Shown here: in pieces, positions 8,055 to 14,085 of the stretch
How the letters are laid out: every line of letters begins with the position of its first letter
Position numbering within the stretch: position 1 is the first letter of the stretch
Origin: CAZLKN01 sp964560135
Lineage (GTDB): Bacteria > Actinomycetota > JAICYB01
NCBI GenBank assembly: GCA_964560135.1
Contig: CAZLKN010000055.1
Coordinates: 1 to 19,952, forward strand
DNA length: 19,952 nt
Direction: 5' to 3'
Notes under the pieces: model-generated
Seen by the model: only the letters and a program-made list of their open reading frames with translations
What the model was told of the DNA's origin: nothing
The model's database searches: none
Translations under genes and position numbers: made by a program

Positions 8055-8672
8055 ATGGGAAGCACACGCGAGCAGGTGGTAGAGCTTCTTCGGTCCGGTC
8101 CGAGGACCGTCGGAGAGCTGGCCACGCTGCTGGACGTGACGCCCGCAGCTGTACGTTTCCATCTCCTCGCGTTGAGTCAGGACGGCCTCGTTCGCCGGAC
8201 GGGGCTGCGCAGTACCGCTCGGAGGCCCGCACACGTGTACGAGCTCACGCCCCAGGCATGGGAGTCGATCCCGAAGGCACACAAGCCCGTGCTCGAAGGG
8301 CTCCTGGCGGTGCTGCGCCGGAGGATCGGTGCGAAGCGTGTCGGCCGGGCTCTCGCGGAAGCGGGAGCGGCCCTGGCGCCGGCGGCCAACTCGCCCGAGG
8401 GGTTCAGTTCCCGCGTGCACGCCGCTGCCGGGGTGCTCCGGGATCTGGGCGGGATCGTCGACGTGGAGCACGCCAAGGGGACCGTGATCCTGCGGGGACA
8501 CGACTGCCCGCTGGGCGACTCCGCGCTCGAGTACCCCGAGGTGTGTGGACTGGCAAAGAGCCTGCTCGAAGCGATCGTCGAGGTGCCGGTCAGGGAGCGA
8601 TGCGATCGCTCAGGGAGACCCCGGTGCCTCTTCGAGATCCCCCGGCCCCCGCGGCCGGCGGTGCGTGGTTGA
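8055..8672 (+). CDS. Helix-turn-helix regulator with C-terminal cysteine cluster (SufR-like)
   Basis: 205 residues from ATG 8055; GAGAGG lies upstream at modest strength. Residues 1-70 form a winged helix-turn-helix of the ArsR/DeoR/SufR type (VVELLRSG, then TVGELATLLDVTPAAVRFHL, then a wing with DGLVRR). The C-terminal half has four cysteines, 151, 164, 183 and 191, with HDCPLG, PEVCG and the final RSGRPRCLFEI. This arrangement is usual in regulators of this class that bind an iron-sulfur cluster. Spacing is x12, x18, x7; the first interval equals that of cyanobacterial SufR and the others differ. It probably senses redox or Fe-S status and represses its own promoter. The DoxX-like gene follows after 39 bp. 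Confidence 0.83.
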   Translation: MGSTREQVVELLRSGPRTVGELATLLDVTPAAVRFHLLALSQDGLVRRTGLRSTARRPAHVYELTPQAWESIPKAHKPVLEGLLAVLRRRIGAKRVGRALAEAGAALAPAANSPEGFSSRVHAAAGVLRDLGGIVDVEHAKGTVILRGHDCPLGDSALEYPEVCGLAKSLLEAIVEVPVRERCDRSGRPRCLFEIPRPPRPAVRG

Positions 8673-8711
8673 CGAAGAACCCTGGAACGGTCGGATCGAC
8701 AGGAGGTGATC

Positions 8712-9206
8712 GTGTTGGCGACATGGACGAAGAACGTGGAGGGATTCACACCGCCCACCGCGGACCAGATGAAGGATCCGGGTTTCGCAGCCTTCTGGCT
8801 GCTGCGGACCGGATTCACGGTGGCTCCGATCTTGTTCGGTATCGACAAGTTCCTGAACTGGATGGTGGACTGGCCGGCGTATCTGTGGACCGGTCTCGCG
8901 GATGTCCTGCCCGGATCGGCACAGCAGATCATGTACGCCGTCGGCGCCATCGAGATCCTCGCCGGGATCGTGGTCTTCCTCGCCCCGCGCATCGGCGCAA
9001 CCGTCGTGGCGGTGTGGCTTGCGGGCATCATCGCGAACCTGATCGCAGTCGGGATCTCGACGGGCCGGTACTGGGACATTGCACTCCGGGACTTCGGCCT
9101 GATGCTCGGTGCCGTCGCCCTCGCACTCCTGGCGTCCAAATATCGCGGGTCCGGATCCCGGGTAGGTTCCCCGGTGTCCGAGGCGACTGCGGAAACGAGG
9201 AGGTGA
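8712..9206 (+). CDS. DoxX-like integral membrane protein
   Basis: 164 residues. The start is GTG 8712, because AGGAGG at 8701-8706 lies 5 nt upstream; GTG 8706 overlaps that ribosome-binding site and is unlikely. Four hydrophobic segments are visible, around residues 28-46, 73-92, 96-116 and 126-143. The family signature is a first helix ending LFGIDKFLNW. DoxX-like proteins are four-helix membrane proteins, some linked to quinone or thiol oxidation; the substrate here is unknown. It lies 39 bp after the Fe-S type regulator and is probably co-transcribed with it, which fits a redox role. Confidence 0.83.
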   Translation: MLATWTKNVEGFTPPTADQMKDPGFAAFWLLRTGFTVAPILFGIDKFLNWMVDWPAYLWTGLADVLPGSAQQIMYAVGAIEILAGIVVFLAPRIGATVVAVWLAGIIANLIAVGISTGRYWDIALRDFGLMLGAVALALLASKYRGSGSRVGSPVSEATAETRR

Positions 9207-9214
9207 GCGCCATG
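9198..9214 (+). promoter_or_regulatory. Strong ribosome-binding site with ATG but no recognisable gene
   Basis: AGGAGGTGA at 9198-9206, which also contains the DoxX stop codon, is followed after GCGCC by ATG 9212. The reading frame starts MAVDPKKGASPRKAPDPA and stays open to 9934, but from 9341 it is antisense to the better-supported ChlI-like gene and its codon usage is poor. It may mark a short coupled gene or a gene remnant. Confidence 0.35.
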
Positions 9215-9340
9215 GCGGTGGACCCGAAGAAGGGCGCCTCACCGAGGAAAGCTCCTGATCCCGCTCGGCCTGCCCGGCGAGGCGGGTCACCGGCGCGGAC
9301 CTCATACGTGCGGAGAGTTGCGGCACCTGGGTTCATCTCC

Positions 9341-9877
9341 TCACGGGCTCCCCGAGGCTTGCAGCACGTCCTCCATCTGCCGTTCAAGCTCGAGGAGGCC
9401 GACCAGGACCGTCCACGCCCCCCGGAGCCCCTCGACGTCGACGAGTGTGACGACGGCGTCCTCCTCGGGGGTCGGGATGTGGTCGGTCGGATGCCAGATC
9501 CGGGCCACCCACGGGCCCGGTGGCAGGCCGGCGAGGCCCGGCTCGGCGCACGCTTCCGTCCGTCCGTCGATGCCCAGGCCACCCCAGGCCATCAGTCCGG
9601 GCTGGCGGATGTGTTCGTGGGCGTCGTCCGCGAGCAGGACGGCGAGGGCGAGGGGCAGGTCGAGGCCGGGGGCCGGGTCGAGCGGGACGTCGACCTCGAT
9701 GTGACCCGAGGGGATCGTGTATCCAGCGTTCAGGATGGCGGCCCGGATGCGGTCGGCCACGGTGCGGGTGTGGCTCGCGGACGGTCCGTGCAGGCGCAGG
9801 CCCGGGGGCCCGGACCTGCGGACGCTGCGGAGCTCGCGGAGCCCGTGGGGGCCGGGGGCCAGGAGCGTCGAGGTCAT
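9341..9877 (-). CDS. Stand-alone ComM/Mg-chelatase ChlI N-terminal-type domain protein
   Basis: 178 residues from ATG 9877, with GGAGGG upstream at normal distance. Residues about 28-84 match the N-terminal domain of ComM/YifB-type Mg-chelatase-like proteins: GLRLHG, then TVADRIRAAILNAGY, IPSGHIEVDV, and GLDLPLALAVLLA. In ComM this domain (ribosomal S5-like fold) precedes an AAA+ ATPase in a protein of about 500 residues. Here no Walker A or B follows; the rest is an unrecognised region ending LVGLLELERQMEDVLQ. It is therefore either a stable single-domain relative or a truncated gene. It diverges from the HNH gene at 10005. Confidence 0.72.
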   Translation of the reverse strand: MTSTLLAPGPHGLRELRSVRRSGPPGLRLHGPSASHTRTVADRIRAAILNAGYTIPSGHIEVDVPLDPAPGLDLPLALAVLLADDAHEHIRQPGLMAWGGLGIDGRTEACAEPGLAGLPPGPWVARIWHPTDHIPTPEEDAVVTLVDVEGLRGAWTVLVGLLELERQMEDVLQASGSP

Positions 9878-9992
9878 GGCGGATCCCTCCAGTCGGTCGT
9901 GGGGAGGTCGGTCGGGAAGGTACGGGCACGGTAGCTCCCGCCGGTGACACGGATGACGAACACACGTTCCGCAACCTGTCACTGCCGGCCGC

Positions 9993-9998
9993 TATGGT
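9993..9998 (+). promoter_or_regulatory. -10 hexamer for a leaderless HNH gene
   Basis: TATGGT ends exactly 6 nt before ATG 10005, and no Shine-Dalgarno sequence is present. This places the predicted transcription start at the A of the start codon. No good -35 was found (GCAACC at 9971-9976 is the only hexamer at 16 bp). Confidence 0.45.
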
Positions 9999-10004
9999 GT
10001 GGCC

Positions 10005-11171
10005 ATGGACGATGACAACCTGCTCAACGCACCCACGGCCGAGCTCCGCGAGGCTATGGGCCAGCTCCACGGGCTGGCCACGGCGGCGCTCGCGCGGATG
10101 CTCGAGGTCGCCTCCGTGTACGACCAGCGGGGGGCCTGGGCGGAGGACGGCGCGCCGTCGATGGCGCACTGGCTGACGGCGGAGTTCGGGATGGCGTTCG
10201 ACACCGCGTCGGAGATGACGCGCGTCGCGCGCGAGCTCCCGGCACTCCCGGCCGTCAAGGAGGTGTTCGCCCGCGGTGAGCTGTGCTGGGACCAGGTCCG
10301 GGCGGTGTCGAAGATGGCGACCCCCGAGTCCGACGAGCGCTTGGCCGAGGATGCCGCGAAGTTCTCCGCCGGACAGCTGCAGCGGATGGCGCGCCGCGCG
10401 CGCCCGGTGCCTGCCGAGGAAGAGCAGGACGCCCACCTGAAGCGGAGCGTACGGATGCGGTGGGACCACCGCCGCCACACGTTCCGGCTCAGCGGACGCC
10501 TTCCGGAGGCCGAGGGGGCCCTGGTGGAGAAGGCGCTGGAGCTGATCGCCTCCCGGTCCGCCGTCGATCCGGAGACGGGATGCTACGAGCCGTACGACCG
10601 GCGCTGCGCCGACGCGCTGGTGGAGCTGGCGTCCCAGAAGGTCGCCTCGCACCCCGACGCCGACCAGGCCACGGTGGTCGTCCACGTCGACGCCGATGCG
10701 CTGAGTGGGGGCGAGGGGACGGCGGAGCTGGAGGCGGGGGGTGCCCTCTCGGCGGAGACGGCGCGTCGGCTCGCCTGCGACGCACGCTGGACGGTGGTGG
10801 TCGACGGTCCCGACGGTCTGCCGCTCGGGATCGGACGCACCGACCGCCGGGTGCCGAGATGGCTGCGGCGGGAACTGCGGTTCCGCGACGGCTGCTGCCG
10901 GTTCCCGGGCTGCAATCGCAAGGGCTGGCTGGCCGCGCACCACATCCGGTACTGGACGGAGGGTGGCCCCACCGATTTGGACAATCTGGTCCTGCTGTGC
11001 CAGTTCCACCACCGGATGGTGCACGAGCGGGGGTGGAAGGTGGAGGGGAACCCGAACGGCGAGCTGACCTTCATCCGGCCCGACGGAACGGTCCGGGCGA
11101 CGGGCCCCCCGCCGTTACGCCGAGACATCACCGAGCGCTTCTTCCCCGACGACGAGTCGAAGGCCGGCTGA
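10005..11171 (+). CDS. DUF222 (13E12-type) HNH endonuclease-domain protein
   Basis: 388 residues from ATG 10005; GTG 9999 is two codons upstream in frame. Residues about 15-240 form the DUF222 helical region (MAHWLTAEFGMAFDTASEMTRVARELPALP and FARGELCWDQVRAVSK). Residues about 296-345 form an HNH nuclease with CRFPGCNRKGWLAAHHI, the WTEGGPTDLDNLVLLC middle and FHHRMVHERGW. The CxxxxC/CxxHH pattern suggests a bound zinc, and the H-N-H residues are intact. The family is abundant in actinobacteria, often in many copies per genome, and has been linked to mobile 13E12 repeats; its cellular role is unresolved. It appears leaderless. It lies 73 bp before the first toxin-antitoxin pair. Confidence 0.9.
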   Translation: MDDDNLLNAPTAELREAMGQLHGLATAALARMLEVASVYDQRGAWAEDGAPSMAHWLTAEFGMAFDTASEMTRVARELPALPAVKEVFARGELCWDQVRAVSKMATPESDERLAEDAAKFSAGQLQRMARRARPVPAEEEQDAHLKRSVRMRWDHRRHTFRLSGRLPEAEGALVEKALELIASRSAVDPETGCYEPYDRRCADALVELASQKVASHPDADQATVVVHVDADALSGGEGTAELEAGGALSAETARRLACDARWTVVVDGPDGLPLGIGRTDRRVPRWLRRELRFRDGCCRFPGCNRKGWLAAHHIRYWTEGGPTDLDNLVLLCQFHHRMVHERGWKVEGNPNGELTFIRPDGTVRATGPPPLRRDITERFFPDDESKAG

Positions 11172-11232
11172 CGGCTCGTCGTCGTCGCCCAGGTCGCGGG
11201 ACGTCCCTGAAGGGAGGCTCGCAGAAGTCTGG

Positions 11233-11238
11233 TATTCT
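11233..11238 (+). promoter_or_regulatory. -10 hexamer for a leaderless antitoxin gene
   Basis: TATTCT ends 6 nt before ATG 11245, and no Shine-Dalgarno precedes the ATG at normal distance, so a leaderless message is likely. A 10-bp palindrome GGGACGTCCC lies upstream at 11198-11207 and TCTGG occurs twice around the hexamer. Either could be an operator, but the support is weak. Confidence 0.45.
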
Positions 11239-11244
11239 GGCTTT

Positions 11245-11490
11245 ATGGCGAGACGGAAGACGACCCTCACGATCGACGAGGACCTCATGAGGGCGGCGAA
11301 GATGCATGCCGTCCGGAAGGGGAAGCGTGACTACCAGGTCATCGAGGAGGCGCTCCGTCGCTATCTCGGGTTCGATGTGCTGGATGAGATCTGGAAGCGC
11401 GCCGACATGGACCCTGACGAGGCCGACCAAGTTGCCGTGGATGAGGTCCGGAAGCATCGCACGGCGCAGGCAAAGCGCCGCGCGCGGTAG
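11245..11490 (+). CDS. Ribbon-helix-helix antitoxin of a PIN toxin pair
   Basis: 81 residues. The N-terminal strand KTTLTIDEDLMRAAKMHA followed by a helix and YQVIEEALRRYLG is the ribbon-helix-helix DNA-binding fold found in VapB-type antitoxins. The C-terminal half (FDVLDEIWKRADMDPDEADQ) is the charged part that usually wraps the toxin. The stop at 11490 is 6 nt from the toxin GTG at 11497. By family, the protein should neutralise the PIN toxin and repress the operon together with it. Confidence 0.85.
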   Translation: MARRKTTLTIDEDLMRAAKMHAVRKGKRDYQVIEEALRRYLGFDVLDEIWKRADMDPDEADQVAVDEVRKHRTAQAKRRAR

Positions 11491-11496
11491 AGGGCG

Positions 11497-11922
11497 GTGC
11501 GACTCGTCCTGGACACGAACGTCTTCGTGTCGGCTCTCTTGTCGGCCACCGGCGCACCGGCGGAGATCCTGCGGAGGTGGCGCGAAGGTGCGTTCGTTCT
11601 CGTGTGCTCCGAGGAGCTTCTTCGCGAGGTAGCCGAGGTGCTCCGCCGCCGTCGTTTCCGCGACCGGCTGACCACAGATCAGGTCGAGGCGTTCTTGGAG
11701 GCTCTCCGGACTTCAGCTGATGTCGTCGGTGATCCTGAGAAGGGCGGCCAACGAGCATCCGACCCCAAGGACGACTTCGTCGTGGACCTGGCAGAGGCCG
11801 CGGGCGTCGATGCGCTCGTCACGGGGGACGCATCGCTTCGCGATGTGCGCGGCCTTCCGACACCGATCCTTAGCCCCAGAGGCTTGGTTCAGTTGCTCGA
11901 CCGCATGGACGCCGAGCATTGA
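11497..11922 (+). CDS. PIN-domain toxin, COG1569 type (putative toxin-antitoxin ribonuclease)
   Basis: 141 residues starting at GTG 11497, with AGAGGG just upstream. The PIN acidic residues are visible: Asp6 in MRLVLDTNVFVSALL, Glu44 in ELLREVAEVL, Asp92/93 in DPKDDFVVDLAEAAGVD, and Asp111 in ALVTGDASLRDV. The SATGAPAEILRRW and ILSPRGLVQLL segments are typical of the putative-toxin PIN family. It is predicted to be a metal-dependent ribonuclease inhibited by the upstream antitoxin. It ends convergent with the next, minus-strand vapC 50 bp away. Confidence 0.87.
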   Translation: MRLVLDTNVFVSALLSATGAPAEILRRWREGAFVLVCSEELLREVAEVLRRRRFRDRLTTDQVEAFLEALRTSADVVGDPEKGGQRASDPKDDFVVDLAEAAGVDALVTGDASLRDVRGLPTPILSPRGLVQLLDRMDAEH

Positions 11923-11972
11923 GATCCCAGCCCGGAACGATCAAGAAGGGCCGGCTCCTGCCTGTACAGATG

Positions 11973-12425
11973 TCACGCAGGCGCGGGATGTGGTTGGTCG
12001 TCCGCGGGGTGGATCCAGGGGAGTCCGGGGAAGCGGCCGAAGTCCCGGTCGAAGGAGACGATGGTCGCGCCGTGCTCGATCGCCAGCGCGGCCAGGTGGG
12101 CGTCGGTGGTGAGGTTCCCGGCGGTCCCAATGGGCGCGAGGAGGCCCTTGAGGACAGCGGTATGGCGGACGGTCGGATGCAGAACGACCGACGGGGGTTG
12201 TGCCAGCCACTCCTCGATGTGATCGAAAGCTTCGGTGACGGACATCGGTTCGGGGAGGATGCTCTCCCGGGTTCCGATGCGGAGGAACGCGAGCAACGCG
12301 ATCCAAGAGAAGGCCACGGCTTCGGTGCCTCCGAGTCGGCGTTCCAGCCACACACGGGCGACCTCGTGCTCGAGGCTGTCGATGTTGACCGCGTAGAGCA
12401 GGAGGTTGGCGTCGACGAGCTTCAT
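11973..12425 (-). CDS. vapC: VapC ribonuclease toxin (Mtu_PIN family)
   Basis: 150 residues from ATG 12425. The family pattern is MKLVDANLLLYAVN (Asp5), then WIALLAFLRIGTRE, and GNLTTDAHLAALAIEHGATIVSFDRDFGRFPGLPWIHP (Asp108, Asp126 and Asp128). The last block is characteristic of the mycobacterial-type VapC subfamily (TIGR00028-like). It is predicted to cleave RNA and to be held inactive by the VapB encoded 12 nt upstream. No strong ribosome-binding site is seen, so it may depend on coupling. It is the downstream gene of a two-gene minus-strand operon. Confidence 0.9.
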   Translation of the reverse strand: MKLVDANLLLYAVNIDSLEHEVARVWLERRLGGTEAVAFSWIALLAFLRIGTRESILPEPMSVTEAFDHIEEWLAQPPSVVLHPTVRHTAVLKGLLAPIGTAGNLTTDAHLAALAIEHGATIVSFDRDFGRFPGLPWIHPADDQPHPAPA

Positions 12426-12437
12426 GTGGCCCGGTGG

Positions 12438-12692
12438 TCACTTCCCGAGGGACTGCTTGCGGACGAGCTCCTCGTCCTCCATGGCCGCCGCGAGCTCGAT
12501 CGCCTTGGTGAGTGGGACGGCCGGTTTGCCCATCCTGCGGGCGCGCACCCTGTAGGGCGGCGCTGCCTGCCGCGCCGCCAGGGCGGTTCGGATGGCGTCG
12601 TTGACCGCACGCTTGAAGGAGACGCCACGGGTGCGCATGTCCTTCTCGACGAGGGCGGCAACATCGGGCTCGAGGGTAACCGTGGTCCGCAT
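12438..12692 (-). CDS. vapB: VapB ribbon-helix-helix antitoxin
   Basis: 84 residues. MRTTVTLEPDVAALVEKDM, then GVSFKRAVNDAIRTAL, is the ribbon-helix-helix pattern of antitoxins that pair with Mtu-type VapC. The C-terminal part (PAVPLTKAIELAAAMEDEEL) is the likely toxin-binding arm. The ATG at 12692 lies 6 nt after a TATGAT -10 element with no Shine-Dalgarno, so the message is probably leaderless. The promoter lies inside a perfect 12-bp inverted repeat (12696-12732), the likely autoregulatory operator. Confidence 0.88.
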   Translation of the reverse strand: MRTTVTLEPDVAALVEKDMRTRGVSFKRAVNDAIRTALAARQAAPPYRVRARRMGKPAVPLTKAIELAAAMEDEELVRKQSLGK

Positions 12693-12695
12693 AGG

Positions 12696-12732
12696 TGCAT
12701 CATAGCACTGAAGACAATGATGCTATGATGCA
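12696..12732. promoter_or_regulatory. Inverted-repeat operator and promoter of vapBC
   Basis: A perfect 12-bp inverted repeat: TGCATCATAGCA at 12696-12707 and TGCTATGATGCA at 12721-12732, with a 13-bp spacer. The minus-strand -10 TATGAT (12704-12699) lies inside the arm next to vapB and ends 6 nt before its ATG. Because of the symmetry, a second TATGAT faces the plus strand at 12724-12729, but no convincing gene follows it. Its position and symmetry suit binding by dimers of the VapB ribbon-helix-helix protein. Confidence 0.72.
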
Positions 12733-12763
12733 TACCCATGAGCTGGCTTTCGCATGCCGCGGG

Positions 12764-13153
12764 TTACGGCGTCTCTACTCGGACGGCGGTTTCCCGCGCG
12801 AGCGCTCGACAGTCTGCAAGGTCCTGAGTCAGCAGAGCGCGTCCCCCGACCAGCTCTGCCGTAGCCACGACGATGGCGTCGACCGTCCCCTCGGGCCGCT
12901 TGGCGCGGAAGCGAAGCCTGCCGGCGAGTCTGGCGATCGACTCCGTGGTCGGCGCGATGCGGCATCCGGCCAAGAGGAGGTTCACGGGGGTGTCGCGGGG
13001 ACCACGCCCGGTCGTGCTTTCCGTGACAACGGGGGCTGGAACAACGATCTCGACGTCCCGGCGACGGAAGGCCTCGAGGGTCGCGAGGGTTCGAGCGTCG
13101 CCCTGCGCTGCCGCGGAGACAACCCCCGAATCAAGGGTTACTCGCCGAACCAT
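12764..13153 (-). CDS. PIN-domain toxin of a third toxin-antitoxin pair
   Basis: 129 residues. It carries the PIN acidic set: Asp8 (RRVTLDSGVVSAAAQGD), Glu45 (APVVTEST), Asp92 (GTVDAIVVATAELVGG) and Asp111 (ALLTQDLADCRAL). It is predicted to be a metal-dependent ribonuclease. The coding start overlaps the end of the upstream antitoxin gene by 16 bp, so the two are translationally coupled. The gene ends 72 bp before vapB, with the vapBC operator lying in that spacer. Confidence 0.84.
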   Translation of the reverse strand: MVRRVTLDSGVVSAAAQGDARTLATLEAFRRRDVEIVVPAPVVTESTTGRGPRDTPVNLLLAGCRIAPTTESIARLAGRLRFRAKRPEGTVDAIVVATAELVGGRALLTQDLADCRALARETAVRVETP

Positions 13154-13377
13154 CTGCGGTCGGCCTCCTGGACGAGCTCTTCATCGACCGGGCCGTGGAT
13201 CTCGTAGAGGAGATCGAGGGCCGCACCGAGCCGCTCGCTGGCGACCAATCTCCGAAGCGCCTCGTTCACGACCTCGGACCCCGAGGAAGCCCAAGGTAAT
13301 GATCGTGCTTCCTCCCAGACGTCCCGATCCACGGTGACGCTGATCTTCTCCTTGCCCTCGTCGCTGCTCCTCGCCAT
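13138..13377 (-). CDS. Ribbon-helix-helix (CopG-like) antitoxin
   Basis: About 79 residues from ATG 13377 (MARSSDEGKEKISVTVD). ATG 13383 is in frame two codons upstream but lies only 3 nt from the -10 hexamer, so it is unlikely to be on the message. KISVTVDRDVWEEARSLP, then GSEVVNEALRRLVASE, is a ribbon-helix-helix pattern, followed by an acidic tail (EIHGPVDEELVQEADRRW) likely to bind the toxin. It overlaps the PIN toxin gene by 16 bp. Its promoter lies within the 11-bp inverted repeat at 13386-13418. Confidence 0.82.
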   Translation of the reverse strand: MARSSDEGKEKISVTVDRDVWEEARSLPWASSGSEVVNEALRRLVASERLGAALDLLYEIHGPVDEELVQEADRRWFGE

Positions 13378-13385
13378 GACCATGC

Positions 13386-13418
13386 CATCCTACCCGAAGT
13401 CAGACACCGGGTAGGATG
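13386..13418. promoter_or_regulatory. Inverted-repeat operator and promoter of the third toxin-antitoxin pair
   Basis: A perfect 11-bp inverted repeat: CATCCTACCCG at 13386-13396 and CGGGTAGGATG at 13408-13418, with an 11-bp spacer. The minus-strand -10-like TAGGAT (13392-13387) lies in the arm next to the antitoxin, 9 nt before ATG 13377. The layout copies that of the vapBC operator although the sequence differs. The repeat overlaps the last codons and stop (13390) of the upstream 142-residue gene, so the toxin-antitoxin promoter is embedded in that gene's end. Confidence 0.65.
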
Positions 13419-13818
13419 TCCGCCCGCGTCGACCCTGCACGAGCGCCCAGCATGCTTCGCAGAGGTACTTCTCTTCCCTTGGGATCGGGAACCGGTCGAG
13501 TTCCAGATGACGCACCGCAATGCGGAGTGTTCGATGCGCCACGTACTTGTGGGGCCCGTCGCTCCATACGCCGGGGGGCGGGACGTACCGGTACGCGCGA
13601 CCGTTCTCACCGAGGTTCAGGTGGCAGCGCGTGATCTTGTGCTTGTAGATCCAGATGGAGGGACGCCTGGACCGGTCGTCTCGACCCATCATCATGAATT
13701 CGCACGGGATCACCAGAGGCAGGCTCGGGTCGGCCGATGTCCGCTGGGCGACACGTTCAAGCGCACGCCACCAAGCCGGATCGTTCTCTGCGTCCTCGTC
13801 GGGATACCAATATGGCAT
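13390..13818 (-). CDS. Unknown 142-residue protein with a C-terminal CxxC
   Basis: The start is ATG 13818, chosen because GGAGGTG lies 5 nt upstream. It is a charged and aromatic-rich soluble protein with no signal peptide or membrane segment. Its N-terminus is MPYWYPDEDAENDPAWWRAL. The four cysteines are 39, 65, 120 and 123; the last two form CEAC and could bind zinc with the others. Other visible stretches are IWIYKHKITRCHLNL and KYVAHRTLRIAVRHLELDRF. No family was recognised. It is divergent from hsdM with a 267-bp spacer, and its stop overlaps the operator of the antitoxin gene downstream. Its placement suggests an accessory or defence-linked gene, but that is inference. Confidence 0.72.
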   Translation of the reverse strand: MPYWYPDEDAENDPAWWRALERVAQRTSADPSLPLVIPCEFMMMGRDDRSRRPSIWIYKHKITRCHLNLGENGRAYRYVPPPGVWSDGPHKYVAHRTLRIAVRHLELDRFPIPREEKYLCEACWALVQGRRGRTSYPVSDFG

Positions 13819-13877
13819 CTCGCACCTCCGTCTCAGGAGAAGGCAGAGGGGAAGGGAATCCGAGCATAGGGTGCGGT

Positions 13878-13897
13878 GCCGACAGCTCAGTGTCGGC
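13878..13897. repeat. Short inverted repeat in the hsdM upstream spacer
   Basis: GCCGACA at 13878-13884 and TGTCGGC at 13891-13897 form a perfect 7-bp inverted repeat around GCTCAG. It lies in the 267-bp divergent spacer between the 142-residue gene and hsdM, about 190 bp before the hsdM ATG. It could be an operator or a hairpin in the leader. A weak minus-strand -10 (TATGCT, 13868-13863) lies beside it. The rest of the spacer shows no gene. Confidence 0.4.
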
Positions 13898-14085
13898 GAG
13901 TAGTGGCTACATCTGGCGGATCGGCCTCTGAAGGGTGCCGGAATCGACCCCGAGTCACCAGTTGTGGTCGGTGGTCGAGGATCAGCGCAGCGGTGGGGAC
14001 TGACAAGACAGGCCCCGTAGGTAGTCGGTAGCCCCCGGGGAATGCGACCATGGTCGCCTGTTTGCATCCGGGCGCCGGGGGAGGC

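Noticed and set aside
9384..11024. Minus-strand 546-residue frame opposite the HNH gene
   Set aside because: It is antisense to the well-supported DUF222-HNH gene and, further on, overlaps the ChlI-like gene in another frame.
11198..11207. GGGACGTCCC palindrome upstream of the first antitoxin
   Set aside because: A single 10-bp G/C palindrome is easily found by chance in this composition; noted under the promoter but not called as an operator.
12738..12827. Plus-strand ATG following the outward-facing TATGAT of the vapBC repeat
   Set aside because: The frame is only 29 codons, antisense to the end of the PIN toxin region, and the TATGAT follows from repeat symmetry.
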